Positions 1 through 8,984 of a stretch of DNA of 64,000 bases are shown here, piece after piece. Within the stretch, counting starts at the first letter, position 1. Every line of letters starts with the position of its first letter. Made by a program: the position numbers and the translations under genes. Origin of the DNA: Pseudomonas californiensis (GTDB lineage Bacteria; Pseudomonadota; Gammaproteobacteria; Pseudomonadales; Pseudomonadaceae). Location of the stretch: contig NZ_JAGTPK010000023.1 of NCBI RefSeq assembly GCF_021147775.1, positions 18,725-82,724 on the forward strand. Direction: 5' to 3'. Under the pieces are notes generated by a model that saw nothing but the letters and a program-made list of their open reading frames with translations, did no database searches and had not been told where the DNA came from.

Positions 1-1
1 A

Positions 2-2299
2 CTTCGTGTGTACAGCAGCGACGGCAAGCTGATCGCGGAGTTTGGCGAGATGCGCCGGACCCCTATTCGCTTCGCTGAGATCCCGCCCAACTTCATCAAT
101 GCACTGTTATCGGCAGAAGATGACAATTTCGCCAATCACTACGGTGTCGATCCCAGCAGCCTGATGCGTGCCGCCACACAACTGGTGAAAAGCGGTCACA
201 TTCAATCGGGCGGCAGTACCATCACGATGCAAGTCGCGAAAAACTTTTTTTTGACGAGTGAAAGAAGCTTTTCCCGCAAAACCACCGAAATCCTTCTTGC
301 CCTGCAAATCGAGCGCCAACTCACCAAAGACGAGATTCTCGAGCTGTACGTCAACAAGATCTATCTGGGCAATCGGGCCTACGGAATCGAGGCGGCGGCG
401 CAAGTCTACTACGGTAAATCGATCCGCGATGTAAGCTTGGCGCAAATGGCCATGATTGCCGGTTTGCCCAAGGCACCGTCACGTTTCAACCCACTGGCAA
501 ACCCGACCCGCGCCAAGGAACGACGCGACTGGATCCTTGGTCGCATGTATCGCCTCGGCAAAATCGACCAGACTGCTTACCAGACCGCCCTGGCCGAGCC
601 ACTCAACGCCAGTTACCACGTTCCAACGCCAGAAGTTAACGCCCCCTACATCGCCGAAATGGCGCGGGCGGACATGGTCGGGCGGTTCGGCAGCGAGGCT
701 TATACAGAGGGCTTCCGCGTCACCACGACTGTGCCAAGCGACCTTCAGGAACACGCCAACGAAGCCATTCGGACAGGGCTGATCGACTACGACCAGCGTC
801 ACGGCTACCGTGGACCGGAGAGTCGCTTCCCGGGCATGACCCGCGCCAACTGGGCACAGGAACTGACTAAACAACGGACGATCAACGGCATCGAGCCTGC
901 CATCGTCACGCAGATCGACAAGACCGGCTTGCGTGTCCTCACGCGCAACGGTGAAAAGGAAGAGACCGTCGAGTGGAGCTCCATGAAATGGGCTCGCCCG
1001 TACCTGAATACCAACAGCCTGGGCGCCAATCCCAAGCAACCCGGAGATGTTGCGCACGTCGGCGACCTGATTCGCGTGCTGCGCCAGGCCGACGGCTCGC
1101 TGAAATTCAGTCAAATTCCCGTCGCGCAAAGCGCGCTGGTGTCGCTGGATCCGCAGAACGGTGCGATCCGGGCGCTGGTTGGCGGCTTCGCGTTCGAGCA
1201 AAGTAACTATAACCGGGCGATGCAGGCCAAGCGCCAGCCGGGATCGAGCTTCAAACCGTTCATTTATAGTGCGGCGCTTGATAATGGCTACACCGCCTCC
1301 AGCCTCGTGAACGATGCGCCTATCGTCTTCGTTGACGAATATCTGGACAAGGTCTGGCGCCCGAAGAACGACACCAACACGTTCCTCGGTCCGATCCGTC
1401 TTCGCGAGGCGCTGTACAAGTCGCGTAACCTGGTGTCGATCCGCCTGTTACAGGCGCTGGGCGTCGACAGCACGATCGACTACATCACACGCTTCGGCTT
1501 CGCCAAGCAGGACCTGCCGCGCAACCTCTCGCTTGCACTGGGTACGGCAACGCTCACCCCGATGGAGATTGCCACTGGCTGGAGCGCCTTCGCCAACGGT
1601 GGCTACAAGGTCAGCCCTTACCTGATCCAGACCATCGAGAACCGCGACGGCCAGACGATCTTCATCGCCAATCCGCCTACCGTACCCGCCAATGACGCGA
1701 AGACTGCACCTGACACCTCAACATTTGCCGTGCATGACAGCCCGAGCGTGACGCCTGCGTCGTCGATGACACCCGTTGAGCCTCAGACGACAATTCCTGC
1801 CGAGCGTATCGTGGACGGCCGTACGACCTACATCCTCAACAGCATGCTGCAGGACGTGATCAAACGCGGCACCGGCCGTCGTGCCCTGTCCATGAACAGG
1901 CCGGACATTGCCGGCAAGACCGGTACGACCAATGACTCCAAGGATGCATGGTTCTCCGGCTACAACGCCGATTACATCACCACGGTCTGGTCAGGCTTCG
2001 ATCAGCCTGAAAGCCTTGGACGGCATGAGTTCGGCGGCACGGTCTCGCTGCCGATCTGGATGGACTACATGAGCGCCGCGCTGAAGGACAAGCCACCGCA
2101 TCAACAGGCCGAACCGGATGGCATCCTGAGCCTGCGGGTTGACCCACTCAGCGGCCGGGCAGCAACACCAAGCACGCCTAACGCGTTCTTCGAGCTGTTC
2201 AAAAGCGAAGACACGCCACCCAGCGTCAACGAACTGGGCGGCAGCGCGCCGGGCAGTCCTCTGCCGGCAGACGAGTCAGCACCGATCGATCTGTTCTAG
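2..2299 (+). CDS. mrcA: Penicillin-binding protein 1A (class A, bifunctional), 5' partial
   Basis: Inner-membrane peptidoglycan synthase with a glycosyltransferase and a transpeptidase domain. The frame is already open at base 2 and reads LRVYSSDGKLIAEFGEMRR, a pattern normally some 50-60 residues into the protein, so the cytoplasmic tail and membrane anchor lie outside the window. Counting from the GTG codon at base 8, the glycosyltransferase motif EDDNFANHYG is at residues 37-46, followed by GGSTITMQVAKN and the LYVNKIYLG motif. The transpeptidase motifs are SSFK (413-416), SRN (472-474) and KTGT (637-640), so both activities look intact. The C-terminal tail is Pro/Ser-rich. In P. aeruginosa ponA adjoins the pil genes; here the neighbour is ykgJ/typA, so this may be a second PBP1A-type paralogue. 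Family assignment is secure; the symbol is less so. Confidence 0.93.
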   Translation, partial: LRVYSSDGKLIAEFGEMRRTPIRFAEIPPNFINALLSAEDDNFANHYGVDPSSLMRAATQLVKSGHIQSGGSTITMQVAKNFFLTSERSFSRKTTEILLALQIERQLTKDEILELYVNKIYLGNRAYGIEAAAQVYYGKSIRDVSLAQMAMIAGLPKAPSRFNPLANPTRAKERRDWILGRMYRLGKIDQTAYQTALAEPLNASYHVPTPEVNAPYIAEMARADMVGRFGSEAYTEGFRVTTTVPSDLQEHANEAIRTGLIDYDQRHGYRGPESRFPGMTRANWAQELTKQRTINGIEPAIVTQIDKTGLRVLTRNGEKEETVEWSSMKWARPYLNTNSLGANPKQPGDVAHVGDLIRVLRQADGSLKFSQIPVAQSALVSLDPQNGAIRALVGGFAFEQSNYNRAMQAKRQPGSSFKPFIYSAALDNGYTASSLVNDAPIVFVDEYLDKVWRPKNDTNTFLGPIRLREALYKSRNLVSIRLLQALGVDSTIDYITRFGFAKQDLPRNLSLALGTATLTPMEIATGWSAFANGGYKVSPYLIQTIENRDGQTIFIANPPTVPANDAKTAPDTSTFAVHDSPSVTPASSMTPVEPQTTIPAERIVDGRTTYILNSMLQDVIKRGTGRRALSMNRPDIAGKTGTTNDSKDAWFSGYNADYITTVWSGFDQPESLGRHEFGGTVSLPIWMDYMSAALKDKPPHQQAEPDGILSLRVDPLSGRAATPSTPNAFFELFKSEDTPPSVNELGGSAPGSPLPADESAPIDLF

Positions 2300-2307
2300 C
2301 CAATACT

Positions 2308-2336
2308 CGTGGCGGGCTTGCTCAAAGCCCGCCACG
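2308..2336 (+). terminator. 12-bp hairpin after the PBP1A gene
   Basis: Perfect inverted repeat CGTGGCGGGCTT / AAGCCCGCCACG with a 5-nt loop, starting 9 bases after the stop codon. There is no T tract. The sequence resembles REP-type palindromes of pseudomonads, so it may be a 3' stabiliser or a weak terminator. Confidence 0.55.
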
Positions 2337-2467
2337 AATGGCTCGTCATACCCTCCTTTACACGACCGGCCCCGCTACCGGCAGTCGCCTCGGTAATTTT
2401 TACTTTCAGCAAAACCCTTGGTGCCGGTATGATCGCGCGCCCGATACACCCGGAAGCCTGAATTCAA

Positions 2468-2923
2468 ATGAAACCCACCTTGATCGCCGCCGCAGAACTC
2501 GATCGCATCGATACCTGGGCCAAATACTCCAGCTACATGTGCGGAGGCTGTGTTTCCAGCTGCTGCACGTTACCTGTGGAAGTGAAGATCAAGGATCTGA
2601 TCCGCATCGGCATCGTCGATGAATTCGAGCGGGGTGATCCGCCCAAGAACATTGCCAAACGCCTGCAAAAGGAAGGGATTGTCGAGCGCTATAATCAGAA
2701 GTCAGAAATCTTCACCTTGCAGCGCATGAGCAACAACGACTGCCTGTACCTGGACCGTAAGAGCCGCCTGTGCACCATCTACGACAAGCGCCCGGACACC
2801 TGCCGCAACCATCCCAAGATCGGACCGCGCCCAGGCTATTGCGCGTACAAGCCCAAGGATGTGGTACGCCAGGAAAGCGGCTCACTGAAGAACGCCACCA
2901 GCGCGCCAGTGCCCAAGTTCTAA
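2468..2923 (+). CDS. YkgJ family cysteine-cluster protein
   Basis: Small (151 aa) soluble protein of the YkgJ/UPF0153 cysteine-cluster family, thought to bind zinc or an iron-sulfur cluster; function unknown. The cysteines visible are MCGGCVSSCC near residues 24-33, a single Cys in NNDCLYLD, and C-x-IYDKRPDTCRNHP followed by PGYCAY, the usual family spacing. There is no signal peptide or membrane segment. It stands alone between the PBP gene and the convergent typA, with a shared bidirectional terminator downstream. The ATG at 2468 is preceded by only a weak ribosome binding site, but the homologous N-terminal pattern begins right after it. Confidence 0.85.
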   Translation: MKPTLIAAAELDRIDTWAKYSSYMCGGCVSSCCTLPVEVKIKDLIRIGIVDEFERGDPPKNIAKRLQKEGIVERYNQKSEIFTLQRMSNNDCLYLDRKSRLCTIYDKRPDTCRNHPKIGPRPGYCAYKPKDVVRQESGSLKNATSAPVPKF

Positions 2924-2977
2924 ATCCTCGCGAGTTGCGGGCTGCCGCCCAAAAGCACAAAACCCGCACAAACAAAA

Positions 2978-3012
2978 ACGCCCCCGGCCTTGCGACCGGG
3001 GGCGTTTTTTTC
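2978..3012. terminator. Bidirectional rho-independent terminator between ykgJ and typA
   Basis: ACGCCCCCGG / CCGGGGGCGT (10 bp, perfect) with an 8-nt loop. An A run lies on the left and seven T on the right, so it can stop transcription of both convergent genes. Confidence 0.9.
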
Positions 3013-3031
3013 TAGCCGTTCAACTGATCAA

Positions 3032-4852
3032 TCAGTTGCCCGACTTCTTGGCAGCGCGCGTACGCTCGCTTTCGCCAAGGATCTTCTTACGCAAACGAAT
3101 CGACTTCGGCGTGACTTCGCAAAGCTCGTCTTCCTGAACGAATTCAAGAGCCTGTTCCAGCGTGAAACGGATAGGCGGAACCAGAGCGATGGTTTCGTCT
3201 TTACCGGAAGCACGCATGTTGTCGAGCTTCTTGCCCTTGGTAGGGTTTACGCCAAGGTCGTTGTCGCGGCTGTTGATGCCGACGATCTGACCTTCATAAA
3301 CGTCTTCACCGTGACCCAGGAACAGCTTGCCACGCGCCTGCAGAGTTTCCAGGGAGTAGGTCAGCGCCTTGCCGGTAGCAACCGAAACAAGAACGCCGTT
3401 CTGACGGCCAGACATGTCGCCCGACTTCATCACGTCGTAACGGTCGAAGATCGAGGTCAGGATGCCTGCACCGGAAGTGAGGGTCAGGAACTCGTTACGG
3501 AAACCGATCAGGCCACGAGCAGGGATGTTGTACTCGAGACGAACACGGCCCTTGCCATCCGGAACCATGTTGGTCAGGTCGCCCTTACGAATACCGATCT
3601 GTTCCATGATCGAGCCCTGGGACTCTTCCGGCAGGTCGATGGTCACGTTCTCGTACGGTTCGTGCTTGACGCCGTCAACCATACGGATGATTACTTCCGG
3701 ACGACCAACGCCCATTTCGAAGCCTTCGCGACGCATGGTTTCGATCAGTACCGAGAGGTGCAGCTCGCCACGACCCGAGACCTTGAACTTGTCAGCGGTG
3801 TCGCCTTCTTCAACGCGCAGAGCAACGTTGTACAGCAGCTCCTTGTCCAGACGTTCCTTGATGTTACGGCTGGTGACGAACTTGCCTTCTTTACCGCAGA
3901 AAGGCGAATCGTTGACCTGGAAGGTCATGGAAACGGTTGGCTCGTCGACAGTCAACGGCTTCATCGCTTCAACAGTCAGCGGGTCGCAGAGGGTGTCGGA
4001 GATGAACAGCTGGTCGAAGCCGCTGATGCAGACGATGTCGCCGGCAGCTGCTTCTTCAACGTCGATACGGTGCAGACCGTGGTGACCCATCAGCTTCAGG
4101 ATACGACCGTTGCGGCGCTTGCCGTCAGCGTCGATCGCAACAACCTGAGTGTTTGGCTTGATCTTGCCACGTGCAATACGGCCAACACCGATAACACCCA
4201 GGAAGCTGTTGTAGTCCAGTGCCGAGATCTGCATCTGGAACGGACCATCACGGTCAACCTGTGGAGCAGGAACGTGATCGACAATCGCCTGGTACAACGG
4301 GGTCATGTCTTCGGCCATGTCGGTGTGTTCCAGACCGGCAATACCGTTCAGGGCCGAGGCGTAGACGACTTTGAAGTCCAGCTGTTCTTCGGTGGCACCC
4401 AGGTTGTCGAACAGGTCAAAGATCTGGTCTAGAACCCAGTCCGGACGTGCGCCAGGACGGTCAACCTTGTTGATGACCACGATTGGACGCAGGCCGGCTT
4501 CGAAAGCCTTCCTGGTCACGAAACGGGTTTGCGGCATAGGGCCGTCCTGGGCATCGACCAGCAGCAGCACGGAGTCAACCATCGACATCACGCGCTCTAC
4601 TTCACCACCGAAGTCGGCGTGGCCCGGGGTGTCCACGATATTGATGTGGTAGCCATTCCAGTTGATCGCGGTGTTCTTCGCGAGAATGGTAATACCGCGC
4701 TCTTTTTCCTGGTCGTTGGAGTCCATCACGCGCTCGTCGTTGAGCTCGCCGCGCTCCAGAGTGCCGGACTGACGCAGGAGTTTGTCTACCAGGGTGGTCT
4801 TACCATGGTCAACGTGAGCAATGATGGCGATGTTACGTAGATTTTCGATCAC
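3032..4852 (-). CDS. typA: Ribosome-associated GTPase TypA/BipA
   Basis: Translational GTPase of the EF-G superfamily that binds the 70S ribosome and helps large-subunit assembly and stress adaptation. At 606 aa it has the family length. The P loop AHVDHGKT is at residues 12-19, the G3 motif DTPGH at 74-78 and the G4 motif NKVD at 128-131; the C-terminal part contains the EF-G-like and TypA-specific domains (for example RGLIGFRNEFLT). Translation appears to start at GTG, giving the expected N-terminus MIENLRNIAIIAHVDHGKTT. It is downstream of thiI on the same strand with a gap of about 140 bp that contains a small hairpin (AAGCCG-TTA-CGGCTT near 4921-4935), so it probably has its own promoter. 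Confidence 0.96.
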   Translation of the reverse strand: MIENLRNIAIIAHVDHGKTTLVDKLLRQSGTLERGELNDERVMDSNDQEKERGITILAKNTAINWNGYHINIVDTPGHADFGGEVERVMSMVDSVLLLVDAQDGPMPQTRFVTRKAFEAGLRPIVVINKVDRPGARPDWVLDQIFDLFDNLGATEEQLDFKVVYASALNGIAGLEHTDMAEDMTPLYQAIVDHVPAPQVDRDGPFQMQISALDYNSFLGVIGVGRIARGKIKPNTQVVAIDADGKRRNGRILKLMGHHGLHRIDVEEAAAGDIVCISGFDQLFISDTLCDPLTVEAMKPLTVDEPTVSMTFQVNDSPFCGKEGKFVTSRNIKERLDKELLYNVALRVEEGDTADKFKVSGRGELHLSVLIETMRREGFEMGVGRPEVIIRMVDGVKHEPYENVTIDLPEESQGSIMEQIGIRKGDLTNMVPDGKGRVRLEYNIPARGLIGFRNEFLTLTSGAGILTSIFDRYDVMKSGDMSGRQNGVLVSVATGKALTYSLETLQARGKLFLGHGEDVYEGQIVGINSRDNDLGVNPTKGKKLDNMRASGKDETIALVPPIRFTLEQALEFVQEDELCEVTPKSIRLRKKILGESERTRAAKKSGN

Positions 4853-4992
4853 TTGTGTATCTCGATCAGAGGATTCGGTCTGCTGCTTGAAAGGCAGCGA
4901 TTAACTATTTCGAGTCGGCAAAAGCCGTTACGGCTTGGCGACTGGTGTCGGGGGGCCGGTGACGCAAGCCACAGGCAAACAGCCCCGGGCAC

Positions 4993-6447
4993 TTAGCTCG
5001 GTCGATAAACGCGCACATTGGCATGCCCCTCACTGAGCAAATGGTGAGCATGCAGGCGACTCATGACGCCTTTGTCGCAATACAACAGGTACTGGCGTGT
5101 GTCATCCAGTCCCTTGAAACGGCTGTTCAATGCATAGAACGGCAGCGTCTGTATCTCCACGCCAGGCACATTCAGCGGCTGGTCTTCCTGGGCATCCGGG
5201 TGACGGATGTCGATGATGACCTGGCCGGCCAGCGCCTGACTGACTTCTTCTATGTCGACATTGCGGCTAAGATCGTCGATGACGCGATCGATCGAAACCA
5301 GCTTGGCGCGCTCGAGCGCTTGCTCGAGAATCGCCATGTCGAACTGCTTTTCTTCGTACTCAACGCGATTACGCTTGGCGTTGGTTTTCGGGTTGATCGA
5401 GATCACCCCGCAATACTCAGGCATGTGCCGGGCAAAATCAGCGGTGCCGATTTCAGTCGCCTGATCCACGATGTCCTGCTTGTGGCTGGCTACCAGAGGA
5501 CGCAGGACCAGCTTGTCGGTGGCCGCGTCGATCAGCGACAGATTGGGCAGTGTCTGGCTGGCAACCTGTGAAATAGCCTCGCCGGTGACCAGTACGTCGA
5601 TTTCCAGACGATCAGCCACGGCAGATGCAGCGCGTAACATCATACGCTTCAAAACTACACCCATATGACTGTTATCGACTTTCTGCAGAATTTCTCCGAG
5701 AACTTCCTCGAACGGCACGCTGACGAACAGCACGCGCTGCGAGCTGCCGTACTTCTTCCAGATGAAGTGCGCGACTTCCATCACACCCAATTCATGGGCG
5801 CGACCGCCCAGATTGAAGAAACAGAAGTGCGCCATAAGGCCACGGCGCATGATCTGGTAAGCGGCGACTGTCGAATCGAAGCCGCCAGACATCAGCACCA
5901 GCGTCTGCTCCAGTGCGCCGAGCGGATAGCCGCCCAGGCCCTTGTGCTGATCATGAACCACGAACAACCGTTGGTCGCGAATTTCCATGCGGACCACAAG
6001 ATCAGGCCTTTTCAGCTCGATTCCGGCCGCGCCGCATTGTTGGCGCAGCTGGCTGCCGACGTATTTTTCGACATCCATGGAGCTGAAATCATGTCGCCCG
6101 GCACGCTTGCATCGCACTGAAAACATTTTGCCCGGCAGCAGGTCGGCGTAGTGCGCCTTGCACTTGGCAACGATGTCATCCATGTCGCCCAGCGGGTATT
6201 CGGCCACCTGCAGAAAGTTGGCGATGCCGGGCATGCAGCTCAGGCGCTCGGTGATGCCCTGCAGCACTTTCGGGTCTGTCAGCCGGGTCTCGACCTCAAG
6301 GTTGTCCCATACGCCACCCACAACAATGTCCGCGTCCAGTTCCCGGAGCACGGTACGAATGTTCTTGCCCAGCTGCCGGATGAACTTCTTGCGCACCGGA
6401 GGGCTTTTGATGGTGATTTCTGGGAAAACTTTAACGATTAGTTTCAT
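4993..6447 (-). CDS. thiI: tRNA 4-thiouridine synthase / thiazole sulfur transferase ThiI
   Basis: Transfers persulfide sulfur to U8 of tRNA (s4U) and to ThiS in thiamine thiazole synthesis. The open frame extends upstream, but the ATG at 6447 gives the conserved N-terminus MKLIVKVFPEITIKSPPVRKK and 484 residues, the usual long proteobacterial form. Visible features are the ferredoxin-like/THUMP region (about 1-165), the PP-loop SGGFDS at 187-192 and a C-terminal rhodanese domain with the active-site cysteine C457 in LLYCDKGVMS, equivalent to E. coli C456. The rhodanese domain makes it competent for both pathways. It is divergent from glnA. Confidence 0.96.
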   Translation of the reverse strand: MKLIVKVFPEITIKSPPVRKKFIRQLGKNIRTVLRELDADIVVGGVWDNLEVETRLTDPKVLQGITERLSCMPGIANFLQVAEYPLGDMDDIVAKCKAHYADLLPGKMFSVRCKRAGRHDFSSMDVEKYVGSQLRQQCGAAGIELKRPDLVVRMEIRDQRLFVVHDQHKGLGGYPLGALEQTLVLMSGGFDSTVAAYQIMRRGLMAHFCFFNLGGRAHELGVMEVAHFIWKKYGSSQRVLFVSVPFEEVLGEILQKVDNSHMGVVLKRMMLRAASAVADRLEIDVLVTGEAISQVASQTLPNLSLIDAATDKLVLRPLVASHKQDIVDQATEIGTADFARHMPEYCGVISINPKTNAKRNRVEYEEKQFDMAILEQALERAKLVSIDRVIDDLSRNVDIEEVSQALAGQVIIDIRHPDAQEDQPLNVPGVEIQTLPFYALNSRFKGLDDTRQYLLYCDKGVMSRLHAHHLLSEGHANVRVYRPS

Positions 6448-6543
6448 GGAAACAGTACGTGAGGTGCCGACCAAAAAAGGGGGGCGCGGATTATAGCGGA
6501 AATTGCTCAAGGTTTAACCAGTTATCGTACACCCGATCATCGA

Positions 6544-6578
6544 TGCACCAAAAAGATTCGCCGCACCAAATTGAAGCG
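6544..6578 (+). promoter_or_regulatory. Candidate NtrC enhancer sites upstream of glnA
   Basis: Two GCACCAAA half-sites (6545-6552 and 6563-6570), 18 bp apart and so on nearly the same helix face two turns away, match the left arm of the NtrC consensus GCACC-N5-GGTGC. The right arms are poor. They lie about 100 bp upstream of a strong sigma-54 promoter, the usual enhancer distance. Confidence 0.5.
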
Positions 6579-6663
6579 CCATAACAGTGCGTGTTTTCCC
6601 AGAACAAGCGGCTTTTCTCCCTGCAAAGCCTTCATTTGAGGCAAAAAACCCAACACGGGGCAC

Positions 6664-6679
6664 TGGCATGCAAATTGCT
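6664..6679 (+). promoter_or_regulatory. Sigma-54 promoter of glnA
   Basis: TGGCATGCAAATTGCT matches the sigma-54 consensus TGGCAYR-N4-TTGCW, with the invariant GG (6665-6666) and GC (6677-6678) exactly 10 bp apart. It lies about 100 bp before the glnA start and is consistent with NtrC-activated transcription under nitrogen limitation. Confidence 0.88.
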
Positions 6680-6780
6680 CCCTTGTGAGGCAGGTTGCCA
6701 TGGCAGAGTATTCGCGCCGGCATCACCCAAATTTAAGGGGCCAAAACTATAAGGCGGCCCCTAGCCACCCGGAGGACACC

Positions 6781-8187
6781 ATGTCGAAGTCGGTTCAACT
6801 CATCAAAGATCATGACATTAAGTGGATTGATCTGCGCTTCACTGACACCAAGGGCAAGCAGCAGCACGTCACCATGCCTGCACGCGATGCGCTGGAAGAC
6901 GACTTCTTCGAAGTCGGCAAAATGTTCGACGGTTCCTCCATTGCCGGCTGGAAAGGCATCGAAGCTTCCGACATGATCCTGCTGCCGGATGACGAAACAG
7001 CTCTTCTCGATCCGTTCACCGAAGAGCCAACCCTGATCCTGGTTTGCGACGTCATCGAACCCTCGACCATGCAGGGCTATGACCGCGACCCACGCGCCAT
7101 CGCTCACCGTGCCGAGGAATACCTGAAGTCCACCGGTATCGGTGACACTGTGTTCGTCGGTCCAGAGCCAGAGTTCTTCATCTTCGACGAAGTGAAGTTC
7201 AAGTCCGACATCTCCGGTTCCATGTTCAAGATCTTTTCTGAACAGGCTTCCTGGATGACCGACGGCGACGTCGACGGCGGCAACAAAGGCCACCGTCCTG
7301 GCGTCAAAGGTGGCTACTTCCCATTACCACCGGTCGACCATGACCACGAAATTCGTACCGCAATGTGCAACGCCCTGGAAGAAATGGGCCAGATCGTGGA
7401 AGTTCACCACCACGAAGTTGCCACTGCTGGCCAGAACGAAATCGGCGTGAAATTCAACACGCTGGTCAAGAAGGCTGACGAAGTTCAGACCCTCAAGTAC
7501 TGCGTACATAACGTTGCCGATGCCTATGGCCGTACTGCTACCTTCATGCCCAAGCCACTGTACGGTGACAACGGTTCGGGTATGCACGTCCACATGTCGA
7601 TCTCCAAAGATGGCAAGAACACCTTCGCAGGTGAAGGCTATGCCGGTCTGTCCGACACTGCCCTGTTCTTCATCGGCGGCATCATCAAGCACGGCAAGGC
7701 TCTGAACGGCTTCACCAACCCGTCGACCAACTCCTACAAGCGTCTGGTCCCAGGTTTCGAAGCTCCGGTCATGCTGGCCTACTCGGCACGTAACCGTTCG
7801 GCGTCCATCCGTATTCCTTACGTCTCCAGCCCACGTGGCCGTCGTATCGAAGCGCGCTTCCCGGATCCAGCAGCCAACCCGTACCTGGCGTTCGCTGCAC
7901 TGTTGATGGCTGGCCTGGACGGCATCCAGAACAAGATCCACCCCGGCGACGCAGCTGACAAAAACCTGTATGACCTGCCGCCTGAAGAGGCGAAAGAGAT
8001 CCCACAAGTTTGCGGCAGCCTGAAAGAAGCCCTGGAAGAGCTGGACAAAGGTCGTGCATTCCTGACCAAAGGCGGCGTTTTCAGCGACGACTTCATCGAT
8101 GCTTACATCGAGCTGAAAAGCGAAGAAGAAATCAAGGTTCGCACCTTCGTACACCCACTGGAATACGAGCTGTACTACAGCTGCTGA
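6781..8187 (+). CDS. glnA: Glutamine synthetase type I
   Basis: Makes glutamine from glutamate, ammonia and ATP; forms the central ammonium assimilation dodecamer in the cytoplasm. The ATG at 6781 is preceded by GGAGG and gives MSKSVQLIKDHDIKWIDLRF and 468 aa, the normal GSI-beta length. The latch and metal-ligand blocks (MFDGSSIAGWKGIEASDM, EPEFFIFD, the NGSGMHVHMS motif) are present. The adenylylation tyrosine is exactly Y397 in KNLYDLPPEE, so GlnE control is expected. Upstream sit a sigma-54 promoter and NtrC half-sites, and ntrBC lie 2.3 kb downstream in the same direction, the usual nitrogen-control arrangement of this genus. Confidence 0.98.
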   Translation: MSKSVQLIKDHDIKWIDLRFTDTKGKQQHVTMPARDALEDDFFEVGKMFDGSSIAGWKGIEASDMILLPDDETALLDPFTEEPTLILVCDVIEPSTMQGYDRDPRAIAHRAEEYLKSTGIGDTVFVGPEPEFFIFDEVKFKSDISGSMFKIFSEQASWMTDGDVDGGNKGHRPGVKGGYFPLPPVDHDHEIRTAMCNALEEMGQIVEVHHHEVATAGQNEIGVKFNTLVKKADEVQTLKYCVHNVADAYGRTATFMPKPLYGDNGSGMHVHMSISKDGKNTFAGEGYAGLSDTALFFIGGIIKHGKALNGFTNPSTNSYKRLVPGFEAPVMLAYSARNRSASIRIPYVSSPRGRRIEARFPDPAANPYLAFAALLMAGLDGIQNKIHPGDAADKNLYDLPPEEAKEIPQVCGSLKEALEELDKGRAFLTKGGVFSDDFIDAYIELKSEEEIKVRTFVHPLEYELYYSC

Positions 8188-8218
8188 TCCAGTCGCGCCA
8201 GCGTTTATGGCGTAACAA

Positions 8219-8246
8219 GAGGCCTCCTTCGGGAGGTCTTTTTTTG
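8219..8246 (+). terminator. Rho-independent terminator of glnA
   Basis: CCTCC-TTCG-GGAGG stem (extendable by wobble pairs) with a UUCG tetraloop, followed by CTTTTTTT, about 30-60 bases after the glnA stop. Confidence 0.88.
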
Positions 8247-8348
8247 CCTGCGATTCGACGCGTGAAGTTTTTTTCACCTCAAAAGGCTGGCTGCACAAAG
8301 GTACTTGGCGTTAACTAGTCTTCCCTTTTGCCAACAGGATGAAGTCCC

Positions 8349-8906
8349 ATGCGCCTGCTACTGAGTGCTTCGCTGCTCACCCTGACCTGCCTGTCTTCAA
8401 ACGCTGCCTTTGCTGGAGGACAGACCTCTGCGAGCGTTGAGCCGTTGTTGCAGGCCATCAGCGAGCGCCTGACCATTGCCGATCAGGTTGCCTTGAGCAA
8501 ATGGGACAGCGGCAAGGCCGTCGAAGACCCACCGCGCGAGCAACAGGTCATCACTGCGGCTCAGGCACGCGCAGCCGAATTCAATTTGAATCCGGACGAC
8601 ATTCAGCGATTGTTTCGGGCCCAGATAGAAGCCAACAAATATGTGCAGAATGCTTTGCTGGCTCAGTGGCACGCTGCAGGCAAAGCGCCCGACACCACCA
8701 GAAAGAGCCTGACGGACGATATCCGCCCTGCCCTTGACCGATTGCAGACGCAACTGCTGAAAGCCTACGCCGACTTCCAGCCGATTCGCACAACGAATCA
8801 GTGCCGGATACTGCTTGATGCAGGGCTCAAGCAACACCTGAAAGATCCGATTCATGACCAGGCACTGGTACTGGCCACTGCAGATCTGTGCCCTGCAAAA
8901 ATCTGA
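8349..8906 (+). CDS. Secreted (periplasmic) chorismate mutase, AroQ-gamma type
   Basis: Predicted to convert chorismate to prephenate outside the cytoplasm. The 185-aa product has a clear signal peptide (MRLLLSASLLTLTCLSSNAAFA, residues 1-22). The mature part contains ISERLTIADQVALSKWDSGKAVEDPPREQQVI, the hallmark of secreted AroQ-gamma enzymes (the Arg, Lys and Asp of the active-site helix). Two cysteines near 151 and 181 could form the disulfide found in exported members. Because tyrosine and phenylalanine are made in the cytosol, exported chorismate mutases are suspected of acting on host metabolites in plant-associated microbes. No HrpL-type promoter was seen upstream. It lies alone between the glnA terminator and two DUF4124 genes. 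Confidence 0.88.
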   Translation: MRLLLSASLLTLTCLSSNAAFAGGQTSASVEPLLQAISERLTIADQVALSKWDSGKAVEDPPREQQVITAAQARAAEFNLNPDDIQRLFRAQIEANKYVQNALLAQWHAAGKAPDTTRKSLTDDIRPALDRLQTQLLKAYADFQPIRTTNQCRILLDAGLKQHLKDPIHDQALVLATADLCPAKI

Positions 8907-8984
8907 TCCATCAGGCAGATAGCGCAGCATGGGACGATGTGTTCTATGCTGACGGCCTTTGTGCCTTTGGTTGTCGAGAGTCTC

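Larger units (their letters stand above)
6448..6780. other. thiI-glnA divergent intergenic region
   Basis: No gene is seen in this 333-bp spacer. It holds the putative thiI promoter region on the left and, on the right, the NtrC half-sites and sigma-54 promoter of glnA listed separately. An in-frame extension upstream of glnA from 6685 lacks a convincing start and is not considered coding. Confidence 0.7.

Noticed and set aside
2990..4432. 480-codon open frame on the plus strand opposite typA
   Set aside because: It is an antisense shadow of typA; the minus-strand product has all GTPase motifs, and the plus-strand product matches no family.
4853..4992. Small RNA or leader in the thiI-typA spacer
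   Set aside because: Only one 6-bp hairpin and no promoter-terminator pair could be seen.
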